Shown in pieces: positions 1-6,102 of a stretch of DNA of 7,771 nucleotides. A program made the translations under genes and the position numbers. The first letter of the stretch is position 1, and every line of letters begins with the position of its first letter. The DNA is from an uncultured Desulfovibrio sp. GTDB taxonomy: Bacteria; Desulfobacterota; Desulfovibrionia; Desulfovibrionales; Desulfovibrionaceae. The stretch lies in contig CAMBWG010000092.1 of the NCBI GenBank assembly GCA_945871415.1, forward strand, positions 1 to 7,771. Direction: 5' to 3'. Under the pieces are notes generated by a model. The model did no database searches, was not told where the DNA came from, and worked only from the letters and a program-made list of their open reading frames with translations.

Positions 1-315
1 GGTCACAGCCGAGCCGTAGGTGCCGATGACAGCCACCACGCCCGCCGAGGCCAGCTTTTGCGCGGCCAGCGCGGCCGTGCGGGGGTCACCGGCGTCGTCT
101 TCCACCACCAGTTCGATCTTCCGGCCGTTGACGCCGCCCTTGCTGTTGGCTTCATCTACCAGCAGGGTGACGATGTTCTTCATGTCCTGGCCTTCCGAGG
201 CCCATTTGCCCGTGAGCGGGCACATAAGGCCGAGCTTGATGTCGGCGCTCTGGGCATAAGCCGGAAGGAGCAGTGCCATCGCCGCCACGGCGAGGCTGCG
301 GGCCCATTTGTTCAT
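1..315 (-). CDS. Branched-chain amino-acid type ABC transporter substrate-binding protein (LivJ family), N-terminal part only
   Basis: This is the 5' end of a gene that leaves the window at base 1; 105 codons are visible with no stop. The product starts MNKWARSLAVAAMALLLPAYA, a signal peptide with Lys/Arg near the start, a hydrophobic core and likely cleavage near AQSA-D at residues 22-25, so it should act in the periplasm. The mature start (DIKLGLMCPLTGKWASEGQD), then DEANSKGGVNGRKIELVVEDDAGDP and the beginning of a second beta-alpha unit (VVAVIGTYGSAVT), is the typical opening of the LivJ/LivK type-I periplasmic binding fold, which delivers Leu/Ile/Val or related amino acids to a membrane permease. 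I chose the ATG at 315 because GGGAG (322-326) lies 6 nt upstream; an in-frame ATG at 321 would abut that site. The ligand cannot be told from this fragment. Its position just after iorAB suggests, without proving, amino-acid uptake linked to amino-acid oxidation. Confidence 0.88.
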   Translation of the reverse strand, partial: MNKWARSLAVAAMALLLPAYAQSADIKLGLMCPLTGKWASEGQDMKNIVTLLVDEANSKGGVNGRKIELVVEDDAGDPRTAALAAQKLASAGVVAVIGTYGSAVT

Positions 316-356
316 GCGCATCTCCCATGCTGAATGTAAAGGGGACAGAAACCGTT

Positions 357-385
357 TATATAGACGATTTCTTGAAAAAGAAAAA
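357..385 (-). promoter_or_regulatory. Candidate promoter for the substrate-binding protein gene
   Basis: The minus strand has TATATA at 362-357, a plausible -10 box. It would give a leader of about 35 nt before the ATG at 315. The matching -35 position 17 nt upstream (385-380) reads TTTTTC, a poor match that also forms part of the T-tract of the upstream terminator. A promoter is expected here because a strong terminator separates this gene from iorB, but the assignment rests on the -10 box alone. Confidence 0.3.
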
Positions 386-418
386 GCCCCCCGGGTCGGC
401 TTTTCCCGACCCGGGGGG
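375..418 (-). terminator. Rho-independent terminator of the iorAB transcript
   Basis: Bases 387-399 (CCCCCCGGGTCGG) pair perfectly with 406-418 (CCGACCCGGGGGG) around a 6-nt loop, giving a 13-bp GC-rich stem. On the minus strand the stem is followed by C, then TTTTT, C, TTTTT (386-375). The T-tract is on the correct side only for leftward transcription. The structure begins 38 bases after the iorB stop codon, so it should end the ior transcript and insulate the following substrate-binding protein gene. Confidence 0.93.
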
Positions 419-456
419 GACACCTCTCCCGAGGTTTTCTTTCCTGCCGGAGAAGG

Positions 457-1062
457 CTACCCGGCAACGGCCGCGGCGCCGAGGGACAGGGCCTTCAGAT
501 TCACGTCCTGAAGCTTTGCGGGCAGATATTTCTTAATGGCGGCTTCCAGCGCGTCCGTCCCGAACGGCAGCAGGCCCGAGGCGCAGGCGGCGGCCAGCAG
601 CACCGTATTGCCGCTCTGCACGGAACCGGCCTGTAAGCCCAGCTCCCGGCAGGGCAGAAAACGGCAGACGCCCGCCGCGGCGCGCACCCTGCTTTCAATA
701 TCCGCCAGATCGGGATATGGAGCGTTGCCCAGCGACACGCTCACCGGAGGCAAAGGATCGCTGCTGGAAAAGACCGCGCCGCCCGGGCGCAGATAGGGCA
801 GCCCGCGCAGGGTTTCCAGCGGCTCAAAGCCCAGAATGATGTCGGCTTCCCCCGGATCGAGCCTGGGCGAACGCCAGCCCCCCAACAGCAGCACGGACTC
901 GACCACGCCGCCCCGCTGGGCCATGCCATGCACCTCGCCGGCCACCAGATCCAGACCGGCATCCAGCGCGGTCCGGGAAAGCAGCGTCGTCGCCGTCAGC
1001 GTTCCCTGGCCGCCCACGCCCGTAAAATAAATCCGCATACGTTTTTGCGTCGTTTCGCTCAT
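457..1062 (-). CDS. iorB: Indolepyruvate:ferredoxin oxidoreductase, beta subunit
   Basis: This is the small (beta) subunit of indolepyruvate:ferredoxin oxidoreductase (EC 1.2.7.8), which with IorA converts indolepyruvate and other aryl-pyruvates plus CoA to aryl-acetyl-CoA, CO2 and reduced ferredoxin in the cytoplasm. The 201-residue product is a single gamma-type 2-oxoacid oxidoreductase domain: the opening strand and loop IYFTGVGGQGTLTATTLLS (11-29), the family signature EVHGMAQRGG (43-52), the ADIILGFEPLE segment (73-83) and SGNTVLLAAA near 150-159. A length of about 200 residues is normal for this subunit. The frame stays open upstream to 1296 inside iorA, but the ATG at 1062 is chosen because AGAGAGG lies 8 nt before it and because the homologous fold starts there. 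It follows iorA by 25 nt with no terminator between, so the two are one operon, and it is the last gene before the terminator at 375-418. Confidence 0.93.
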   Translation of the reverse strand: MSETTQKRMRIYFTGVGGQGTLTATTLLSRTALDAGLDLVAGEVHGMAQRGGVVESVLLLGGWRSPRLDPGEADIILGFEPLETLRGLPYLRPGGAVFSSSDPLPPVSVSLGNAPYPDLADIESRVRAAAGVCRFLPCRELGLQAGSVQSGNTVLLAAACASGLLPFGTDALEAAIKKYLPAKLQDVNLKALSLGAAAVAG

Positions 1063-1087
1063 TGATCGTACCTCTCTGCGCACAAAT

Positions 1088-2938
1088 CTAACCGCGCTTG
1101 CGGGCCTTGAAGGCCTTGGGGGCCACCTGCAGGCATACCATGCAGCCGGAACACAGGTTTTCGTCCACGGCGATGGTTTCGCCGTCACGATAGAAGGCGG
1201 GACAGGCCAGCGTATCAAGGCAGCGCCGCGCGTCCTCGCCCTGCTCCCGCACCTCGGCAACCTGCGTCGTGCCCTTCCTGAACTGCCGGCGCGCATAGAG
1301 GGCGCAGGGTTCTTCGGCCAGAAGGACGCGCACGCCCTTCTTGTCCTTCAGTTCTTCCAGCGCCGCCATGACGCCCTTCAGATTGAAGGCCTTCACCCGG
1401 GCGAACTGCGTCACGCCCAGACCGCGCACGACGGCTTCAATATCAAGATGCAGCGACGCCTCTCCCAGCACTTCCTGCGCCATGCCGGGGTTCGGCTGAT
1501 GCCCGGTCATGGCCGTTGTGCCGTTGTCCAGAATGACGACCAGCAGATCGTGCCGGTTGAAAAGGGCGTTGGCCAGACCGGTCATGCCGGAATGGAAAAA
1601 GGTCGAATCACCGATGAAGGCCACCACGGGCTTGCCGGAAACGCGGGCAAAGCCGCTGCCGGTGGAAATGGACGAGCCCATGCAGACCAGGAAGTCCGCC
1701 GCGCGCAGCGGCGGCAGCACGCCCAGCGTGTAGCAGCCGATATCGTTGGAATAGTAGGCGTCGTCGCCGAAAACCTGCCGCACGGCATAGTAGACGGCGC
1801 GATGCGAACAGCCGGCGCAGAGGTTCGGCGGTCTGTTGGGCAGACCTTCCGCCGCAGGGGCCGCCGAGGTCAGCGCGGGGCACGGGCAGTCGAGATACTG
1901 CGCGAGACGCCGCAGCAGCAGCGTGGTGGAGTATTCGCCCTGCACGGTCAGCAGTTCGTCCTTGCCTTCCACCCGGACGGCGCAATGATGGCGCTGCGCC
2001 AGTTCCCGGACGCCGGATTCCAGCAGGGGGTCGCCCTCTTCCAGCACCAGCACCCGGTCGCAGGACGAAAGGAAGGCCAGCAGTTTTTTCTCGGGCAGGG
2101 GCCAGGTCATGCCCAGCTCCAGCACGCGCACGCGTCCGCCCCAGCCGCCCGTCGCCAGCGCGTCGGCCAGATAATTGCGCGACACGCCGCTGACGATGAT
2201 GCCGGTACGCACGCCGGGATCGCCGTATTCCGTATTGAAACGGCTGTTCTCAGCAAACTCGCGGGCCTTCTTCATGGCCGTCACCAGCGCGCGGTGACGG
2301 ACGCGCGCCGTGGCGGGCACGGCCACAAAGCGGCCGGGATTACGCTCAAAGGGCACCTGCGAGCGCTCCGCGGGCAGCTCGCCGAATTCCACGGGGCCGC
2401 GCATGTGATTGACGCGCGTCGTCGTGCGCAGCATGACGGGCTGCTGCAGCTCCCGCGCCATGCGGAAGGCCTCCCGCGTCATTTCCCTGGCTTCCGCGGC
2501 CGAAGCGGGCTCGAAGCAGGGCAGCGAGGCGGCGCGGGCATAATGACGGTTGTCCTGCTCGTTCTGGCTGGCATGACAGCCGGGGTCGTCGGCGCTCAGC
2601 AGCACCAGCCCGCCGGGCAGGCCGGAATAGGCCGCCGTGAACAGGGGATCGGCCGCGACATTCAGCCCCACGTGTTTCATGGTCACCAGCGCCATGCCTC
2701 CCGCAAGCGCGGCTCCGGCGGCGACCTCAAAGGCGACCTTCTCGTTGACGGAATATTCCAGCACATACCGGTCGCTCCCCAGCTTGCGGAACGTGTCCGG
2801 CACTTCGGAAGACGGCGTTCCCGGATAGCAGGACACAAGAGAAACGCCCGCTTCCAGCGCGCCGCGCACAATGGCTTCATTGGTCAGCAAAAGATGGCGC
2901 TCTCCGCGCCCGCCCGTCAACAGGGGATGCATGCTCAT
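1088..2938 (-). CDS. iorA: Indolepyruvate:ferredoxin oxidoreductase, alpha subunit (TPP enzyme with C-terminal Fe-S domain)
   Basis: This is the catalytic alpha subunit partnering IorB, 616 residues, close to the family's usual length. In order: an N-terminal pyrimidine-binding 2-oxoacid oxidoreductase domain (about 15-185, with SCYPGTPSSEVPD at 36-48 and the conserved EYSVNEKVAFE at 61-71); a middle transketolase-C-like domain (about 240-345); a TPP-binding domain starting PPNLCAGCSHR (370-380) with the cofactor motif from GDS (443-445) to DNGTTAMTGHQPNPG (471-485); then EEPCAL (542-547) and a ferredoxin-like tail. In the tail I see Cys573, Cys579, Cys596, Cys599 and Cys602. Positions 567 and 570, where the family pattern expects Cys, are Gly and Ala, and position 606 is Ala in place of the usual Cys before Pro. 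The remaining set fits one [4Fe-4S] cluster instead of two (see findings). The start at 2938 has GGAGG (2949-2953) 10 nt upstream; an in-frame ATG at 2932 is the alternative. It lies 70 bp after the methyltransferase gene and heads the iorAB pair. Confidence 0.94.
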   Translation of the reverse strand: MSMHPLLTGGRGERHLLLTNEAIVRGALEAGVSLVSCYPGTPSSEVPDTFRKLGSDRYVLEYSVNEKVAFEVAAGAALAGGMALVTMKHVGLNVAADPLFTAAYSGLPGGLVLLSADDPGCHASQNEQDNRHYARAASLPCFEPASAAEAREMTREAFRMARELQQPVMLRTTTRVNHMRGPVEFGELPAERSQVPFERNPGRFVAVPATARVRHRALVTAMKKAREFAENSRFNTEYGDPGVRTGIIVSGVSRNYLADALATGGWGGRVRVLELGMTWPLPEKKLLAFLSSCDRVLVLEEGDPLLESGVRELAQRHHCAVRVEGKDELLTVQGEYSTTLLLRRLAQYLDCPCPALTSAAPAAEGLPNRPPNLCAGCSHRAVYYAVRQVFGDDAYYSNDIGCYTLGVLPPLRAADFLVCMGSSISTGSGFARVSGKPVVAFIGDSTFFHSGMTGLANALFNRHDLLVVILDNGTTAMTGHQPNPGMAQEVLGEASLHLDIEAVVRGLGVTQFARVKAFNLKGVMAALEELKDKKGVRVLLAEEPCALYARRQFRKGTTQVAEVREQGEDARRCLDTLACPAFYRDGETIAVDENLCSGCMVCLQVAPKAFKARKRG

Positions 2939-3008
2939 GGGTCTGATTCCTCCACAGGACGCCGCTTCAACGCGCCCAGAACAGATAAAAGCAAATTGAC
3001 GACACTAT

Positions 3009-3896
3009 CTAGACAGATGGGGATGATTTACGAGCGACAACTAACCGCGAACCTCCAAAAGGAAAAGAAAGTCCCGCCTGTATTCCTGCCCGTTCAAGAG
3101 ACATAACCAGGGACAGCGTTCCGTTGACGATCGGATGAGGGGCAAGTTCGTCATGTGCGCGGGGTCCGGTTGAGGTCGGCTTTGTTCTGTTCAGACGTCG
3201 CGCCAGGTACATGACCGGCAGCAGCAGACTGACAAAGGAGGTGGAGCGGAGCACTTGAAAGCCTGCATCAGCAAGTTTTTTCTCCAGCTCTCCCCTCTCG
3301 TAGCGACGGACATGACAGGCCTCCTCATCGGAGGAGCTCCAGAGAGAAGGATGCTGAGGAACTGTCGCAAGAAAAATACCGTTCTGTCTCAATGCGGTAT
3401 GAATCTGTTCCAGACAGACCGTATCTTCTTTTATATGTTCCAGAACATCAAAAGCGCCAATGGCGTCAAACTCCTCCACGAAAGGAATTTTACGGGCATC
3501 CATTTGTAAAAAATTCGCATTGGGCAGCCGTCCCTTGGCAAACTTCAGCCCTTCGGTAAAAACTTCCGCGCCTGTTAGCTGAATATGAGGGAATTCTTTA
3601 TGGATGCAGGAGAGAACATATCCAGTGCCGCATCCTATCTCCATAAAGTTTTTCATATTTTTTGCATAGCTATGCAGAAAATATGCAATCAGTTTGCTTC
3701 TGTTCACGAACCAGAAGCTTTTTTCTTCCTTTTCCGCCAAATATGAAAACGCCGTGCTCTTGAAATTGGCGCCTTCGGCTGCAAGCTCCGGAGCAAATAA
3801 AGAAATCCCCTGCCGCTGCTCCGGCTCAAATCCGCAGAAGGGGCAGCTATTCTCATTTTGAGCATAAGGCTTGTGGCACAATAAACATTTTTTCAT
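3009..3896 (-). CDS. SAM-dependent class I methyltransferase with N-terminal zinc ribbon
   Basis: The 295-residue product begins with a small zinc ribbon (Cys4-x2-Cys7 and Cys18-x2-Cys21), followed by a linker and a Rossmann-type methyltransferase domain. Visible motifs are FWFVNRSKLI (61-70), the SAM-binding loop MEIGCGTGYVL (85-95), the acidic residue Glu111 after strand 2, QMDARKIPF (131-139), IGAFDVLEHI (146-155), TVPQHPSLWS (178-187) with DEE..HVRRY to 199, and a hydrophobic TSFVSLLLPVMYLARRL (219-235) that may touch the membrane. I recognise this motif set as a widespread bacterial methyltransferase family of uncertain substrate; it lacks the cysteine pattern of the sugar C-methyltransferases. 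The first two thirds are clearly more AT-rich than the neighbours, which suggests acquisition by transfer. The ATG at 3896 is preceded by AGGGG at 9 nt and AGGA at 4 nt. A terminator ends about 24 nt upstream and I see no convincing promoter, so expression may depend on read-through or an overlapping weak promoter. Confidence 0.85.
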   Translation of the reverse strand: MKKCLLCHKPYAQNENSCPFCGFEPEQRQGISLFAPELAAEGANFKSTAFSYLAEKEEKSFWFVNRSKLIAYFLHSYAKNMKNFMEIGCGTGYVLSCIHKEFPHIQLTGAEVFTEGLKFAKGRLPNANFLQMDARKIPFVEEFDAIGAFDVLEHIKEDTVCLEQIHTALRQNGIFLATVPQHPSLWSSSDEEACHVRRYERGELEKKLADAGFQVLRSTSFVSLLLPVMYLARRLNRTKPTSTGPRAHDELAPHPIVNGTLSLVMSLERAGIQAGLSFPFGGSRLVVARKSSPSV

Positions 3897-3920
3897 AAAT
3901 TCCTGCCCCTTAGCGAGGAA

Positions 3921-3956
3921 ATAAAAAGAACGCGCACGGCCGGAGCCGGGCGCGTT
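3921..3956 (-). terminator. Rho-independent terminator after the membrane-anchored TPR-like gene
   Basis: Read on the minus strand, AACGCGC (3956-3950) pairs with GCGCGTT (3935-3929). After one C/T mismatch, CGGC (3948-3945) pairs with GCCG (3940-3937) around a TCCG tetraloop. The hairpin is followed by CTTTTTAT (3928-3921). It starts 11 nt after the stop codon of the upstream gene and ends about 24 nt before the methyltransferase start. Confidence 0.8.
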
Positions 3957-3967
3957 ACGAAAAAAAA

Positions 3968-4639
3968 CTATTTCTTACCGAGTTCCGCGGCACGGGCCCG
4001 ATAAAAGCTGCCGTCTTCGCCGGGATAGGCCTTGCCGAGGCGGCCGTAGGCGTCGGCCGCCACGTCCTTCCTGCCGGCCATTTCCGCGGCATCGGCCACA
4101 AGCGGCAGCATTTCAAGACGGGATTCCTCGGACATGCCGCTTTCCAGCGACTGCAGCAGTTTCAGAGCTTCCTCGCCCTTACCTGCCCGCAGCAGGACGC
4201 CGGCCTGCGCCAGTTCGGCGGCAAGGCCCATGGGCTGGCCCTTTTCCAGCTGCGCGGCCTTGGCGTAGGCAGCTGCGGCGCGATCCAGATCGCCCGCCTC
4301 AGCGGCGCTGCGCGCCAGCGCGCTCAGCACGCTGTAGCGGAACTCCGCCGGACTGCTTTCCGCCAGCGCCTCCAGCGCCGCCACCCGTTCCGCGCCGGAG
4401 GTGGTCAGCGTGGTTTTCGCCAGCGTATCCAGCGCTTCCTCCGCTTTGGAGGAAGCGTGCCAGCGCCAGATTCCCGTGCCCGCAAGCGCAATCAGCAGAA
4501 GCAGGACAACAGAAGCTATGGCCTTGCTGTTGGTGACAATGAACTGAAGCAGGGGCGCGCTTTCGGCGCTGACCTCGGCCCTGAGATCCCCCAGCAGCGT
4601 GGGGTTTGCTTGCTCGGACGACGCAGGACGTTGCATCAT
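3968..4639 (-). CDS. Membrane-anchored TPR-like protein of unknown function (YfgM-like layout)
   Basis: The 223-residue product has a short N-terminal cytoplasmic stretch (1-38), one strongly hydrophobic helix (about 40-59, IASVVLLLLIALAGTGIW) and an alanine-rich helical region (about 65-220). That region reads as degenerate tetratricopeptide repeats, for example RYSVLSALARSAAEAGDLD (101-119) leading into AAAAYAKAAQLEKG, then GVLLRAGKGEEALKLLQSLE (147-166) and DAAEMAGRKDVAADAYGRLG (183-202). The architecture of single N-terminal anchor plus TPR domain resembles YfgM-type proteins, which assist secreted proteins at the Sec translocon. This is a resemblance of layout, not a confirmed orthology, and the side of the membrane is inferred. 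The frame is open to an ATG at 4681, but the ATG at 4639 is chosen because TAAGGAG (4652-4646) lies 6 nt upstream. It is transcribed away from proA and ends 11 nt before a terminator, so it is probably monocistronic. Confidence 0.72.
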   Translation of the reverse strand: MMQRPASSEQANPTLLGDLRAEVSAESAPLLQFIVTNSKAIASVVLLLLIALAGTGIWRWHASSKAEEALDTLAKTTLTTSGAERVAALEALAESSPAEFRYSVLSALARSAAEAGDLDRAAAAYAKAAQLEKGQPMGLAAELAQAGVLLRAGKGEEALKLLQSLESGMSEESRLEMLPLVADAAEMAGRKDVAADAYGRLGKAYPGEDGSFYRARAAELGKK

Positions 4640-4704
4640 GAAGCACTCCTTACAAAGAACGTCATTTTCCCTTTCCCGCACACGGCGGCAGAAAGAACCT
4701 TTTT

Positions 4705-4732
4705 TCTATGGCAAGACGCCGTATTCTGTCAA
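4705..4732 (-). promoter_or_regulatory. Candidate sigma-70 promoter for the membrane-anchored TPR-like gene
   Basis: On the minus strand a perfect TTGACA (-35) lies at 4732-4727. After 16 nt comes CATAGA (4710-4705), a 3/6 match to the -10 consensus. This would start transcription near 4698 and leave a leader of about 60 nt before the ATG at 4639. The -35 is strong and the -10 weak, so the call is tentative. Confidence 0.4.
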
Positions 4733-4768
4733 AGAAAAAGCCCGTGCGCATTTTCCGGCATCGGGAAA
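4733..4768 (-). terminator. Terminator-like hairpin in the divergent intergenic region
   Basis: On the minus strand CCCG-A-TGC pairs with GCA-CGGG with one bulged base and a loop of about 10 nt. The stem (about 4765-4741) is followed by C, TTTTT, C, TTT (4740-4731). The polarity fits leftward transcription, yet no gene lies upstream on that strand; proA runs the other way. It sits directly above the TTGACA of the TPR-like gene. It could stop antisense transcription coming out of proA, or insulate the two promoters. The stem is short and imperfect. Confidence 0.4.
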
Positions 4769-4778
4769 AAACAGGGCC

Positions 4779-4806
4779 TTGTCAACTGCGCGCTTCATGA
4801 TATAGA
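4779..4806 (+). promoter_or_regulatory. Candidate sigma-70 promoter for proA-nadD-TPR
   Basis: TTGTCA (4779-4784, 5/6 match to the -35 consensus) is followed after 16 nt by TATAGA (4801-4806, 4/6 match to the -10). Transcription would begin near 4813, leaving a leader of about 30 nt before the proA ATG at 4843. No other promoter is evident for the three rightward genes, which are packed without gaps. Confidence 0.55.
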
Positions 4807-4842
4807 CTACCGTGCGTATTCCACCTTTTTTCAGGAGCTGTC

Positions 4843-6102
4843 ATGACGTTGGCGCACGAAATGTCCCGTATCGGAGCAAGGGCTAAAGATGCTTCCCGCC
4901 GGATGGCCAAGGCGAGCCCCGGCGCAAAGGCGCTCTTTCTGCACCGCCTTGCCGCCCTGCTGGAGCAGGAGCAGGAAAATCTGCTGGCGGCCAATGCCCG
5001 CGATCTGGACGCAGCCGATGCCCGCGGCATAGACGCGCCGCGGCGTGATCGTCTCCGCCTGACGCCCGCCGTCATTGCCGAAATGGCGCGCGCCTGCCGT
5101 CACGTGGCCGACCTTGATGATCCCGTGGGAGCCACGGAATCGCAGTGGCAGCGTCCCAACGGCCTGCTGGTGGGCCGGATGCGCGTGCCGCTGGGCGTGG
5201 TTGCCATGATTTACGAAGCCCGCCCCAACGTCACCATCGACGCCGCCATCCTCTGCCTCAAGGCGGGCAATGCCGTCATCCTGCGCGGCGGCAGCGAAGC
5301 TCTGCAATCCAACATGGCTCTGGCCGCTCTGCTCTCCCGGGCTCTGGATGAGGCGCGGCTGCCCGCCGACGCCGCCCAGCTGGTCACCAGCACGGATCAT
5401 GAAGCCGTTACGGAACTGTGCAGACTGGACCGGTATATTGACGTCATGATTCCCCGCGGCGGCGAATCCCTGGTACGCGCCGTGCAGGAAGCGGCCACCA
5501 TGCCCGTCCTCAAGCACTATAAGGGCGTCTGCCACGCCTTTGTGGAAGAAAGCGCCGATCCTGATCAGGCGCTGGACATCATCTTCAACGCCAAGGTGCA
5601 GCGCCCCGGCGTGTGCAACGCGCTCGAATGCCTGCTGGTGCAGGCCTCCGTGGCCGGGGACTTCCTGCCCCGTGTGGCGGAACGTCTCGGCGACGCGGGC
5701 GTGCGCTTTCAGGCCTGCCCGCGTGCTCTGCCGCTGCTGGGCGCGGCCGCCCGGCCCGCCACGGACGAGGACTGGGGCATGGAATATCACGCTCTGATTC
5801 TGGCCGTGCGCGTGGTGGACGACATGGACGCCGCGCTGGATCATATCGCCCGTTACGGTTCCAATCATACGGAAATCATCTGCACGCGCAGCCATCCCCT
5901 TGCCATGCGCTTCCTGCGCGAAGCCGACGCTTCAATGGTCGCCGTCAACGCGTCCACCCGCTTCAACGACGGCGGGCAGCTCGGGCTCGGGGCTGAAATA
6001 GGCATTTCCACGTCCAAACTGCACGCCTACGGCCCCATGGGCGTGCGCGAATTGACATCCACCAAGTTTGTGGTCATGGGACAAGGGCAGGTGCGCGAAT
6101 AG
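4843..6102 (+). CDS. proA: Gamma-glutamyl phosphate reductase
   Basis: ProA (EC 1.2.1.41) reduces gamma-glutamyl phosphate with NADPH to glutamate-5-semialdehyde, the second step of proline synthesis from glutamate, in the cytoplasm. The 419-residue product has the full length of the family (about 417) and an aldehyde-dehydrogenase fold. Visible are RVPLGVVAMIYEARPNVT (114-131) and the nucleotide-binding stretch AGNAVILRGGSEA (141-153), then IPRGG (204-208), the catalytic cysteine in QRPGVCNALECLLV (Cys258), SNHTEII and the C-terminal signature from GLGAEIGISTSKLHAYGPMGV to ELTSTKF. The ATG at 4843 has AGGAG (4833-4837) 5 nt upstream. Its usual partner proB is not in the window. The stop TAG is directly followed by the ATG of nadD, so the two are probably translated in a coupled way. 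Confidence 0.97.
   Translation: MTLAHEMSRIGARAKDASRRMAKASPGAKALFLHRLAALLEQEQENLLAANARDLDAADARGIDAPRRDRLRLTPAVIAEMARACRHVADLDDPVGATESQWQRPNGLLVGRMRVPLGVVAMIYEARPNVTIDAAILCLKAGNAVILRGGSEALQSNMALAALLSRALDEARLPADAAQLVTSTDHEAVTELCRLDRYIDVMIPRGGESLVRAVQEAATMPVLKHYKGVCHAFVEESADPDQALDIIFNAKVQRPGVCNALECLLVQASVAGDFLPRVAERLGDAGVRFQACPRALPLLGAAARPATDEDWGMEYHALILAVRVVDDMDAALDHIARYGSNHTEIICTRSHPLAMRFLREADASMVAVNASTRFNDGGQLGLGAEIGISTSKLHAYGPMGVRELTSTKFVVMGQGQVRE

Noticed and set aside
316..456. A riboswitch or leader RNA upstream of the substrate-binding protein gene.
   Set aside because: The only strong structure is the ior terminator. The remaining leader is about 35 nt and shows no second hairpin or anti-terminator pairing.
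1063..1296. A 78-residue N-terminal extension of iorB.
   Set aside because: It lies inside the iorA coding region in another frame, is Arg/Pro-rich and lacks family similarity. The ATG at 1062 has a proper ribosome site.
1448..3106. A 552-codon open frame on the plus strand opposite iorA.
   Set aside because: iorA on the minus strand is certain from its motifs. The opposite frame is Gln/Gly/Arg/His-rich, shows no family motif, and is typical of the antisense frames that high-GC genes keep open by chance.
4640..4681. An earlier start (ATG at 4681) for the membrane-anchored TPR-like protein.
   Set aside because: The extension of 14 residues has no ribosome site of its own and would translate through the strong TAAGGAG that serves the ATG at 4639.
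4831..5895. A 354-codon open frame on the minus strand opposite proA.
   Set aside because: It is the antisense shadow of proA, rich in His, Gly and Gln with no recognisable domain and no ribosome site.
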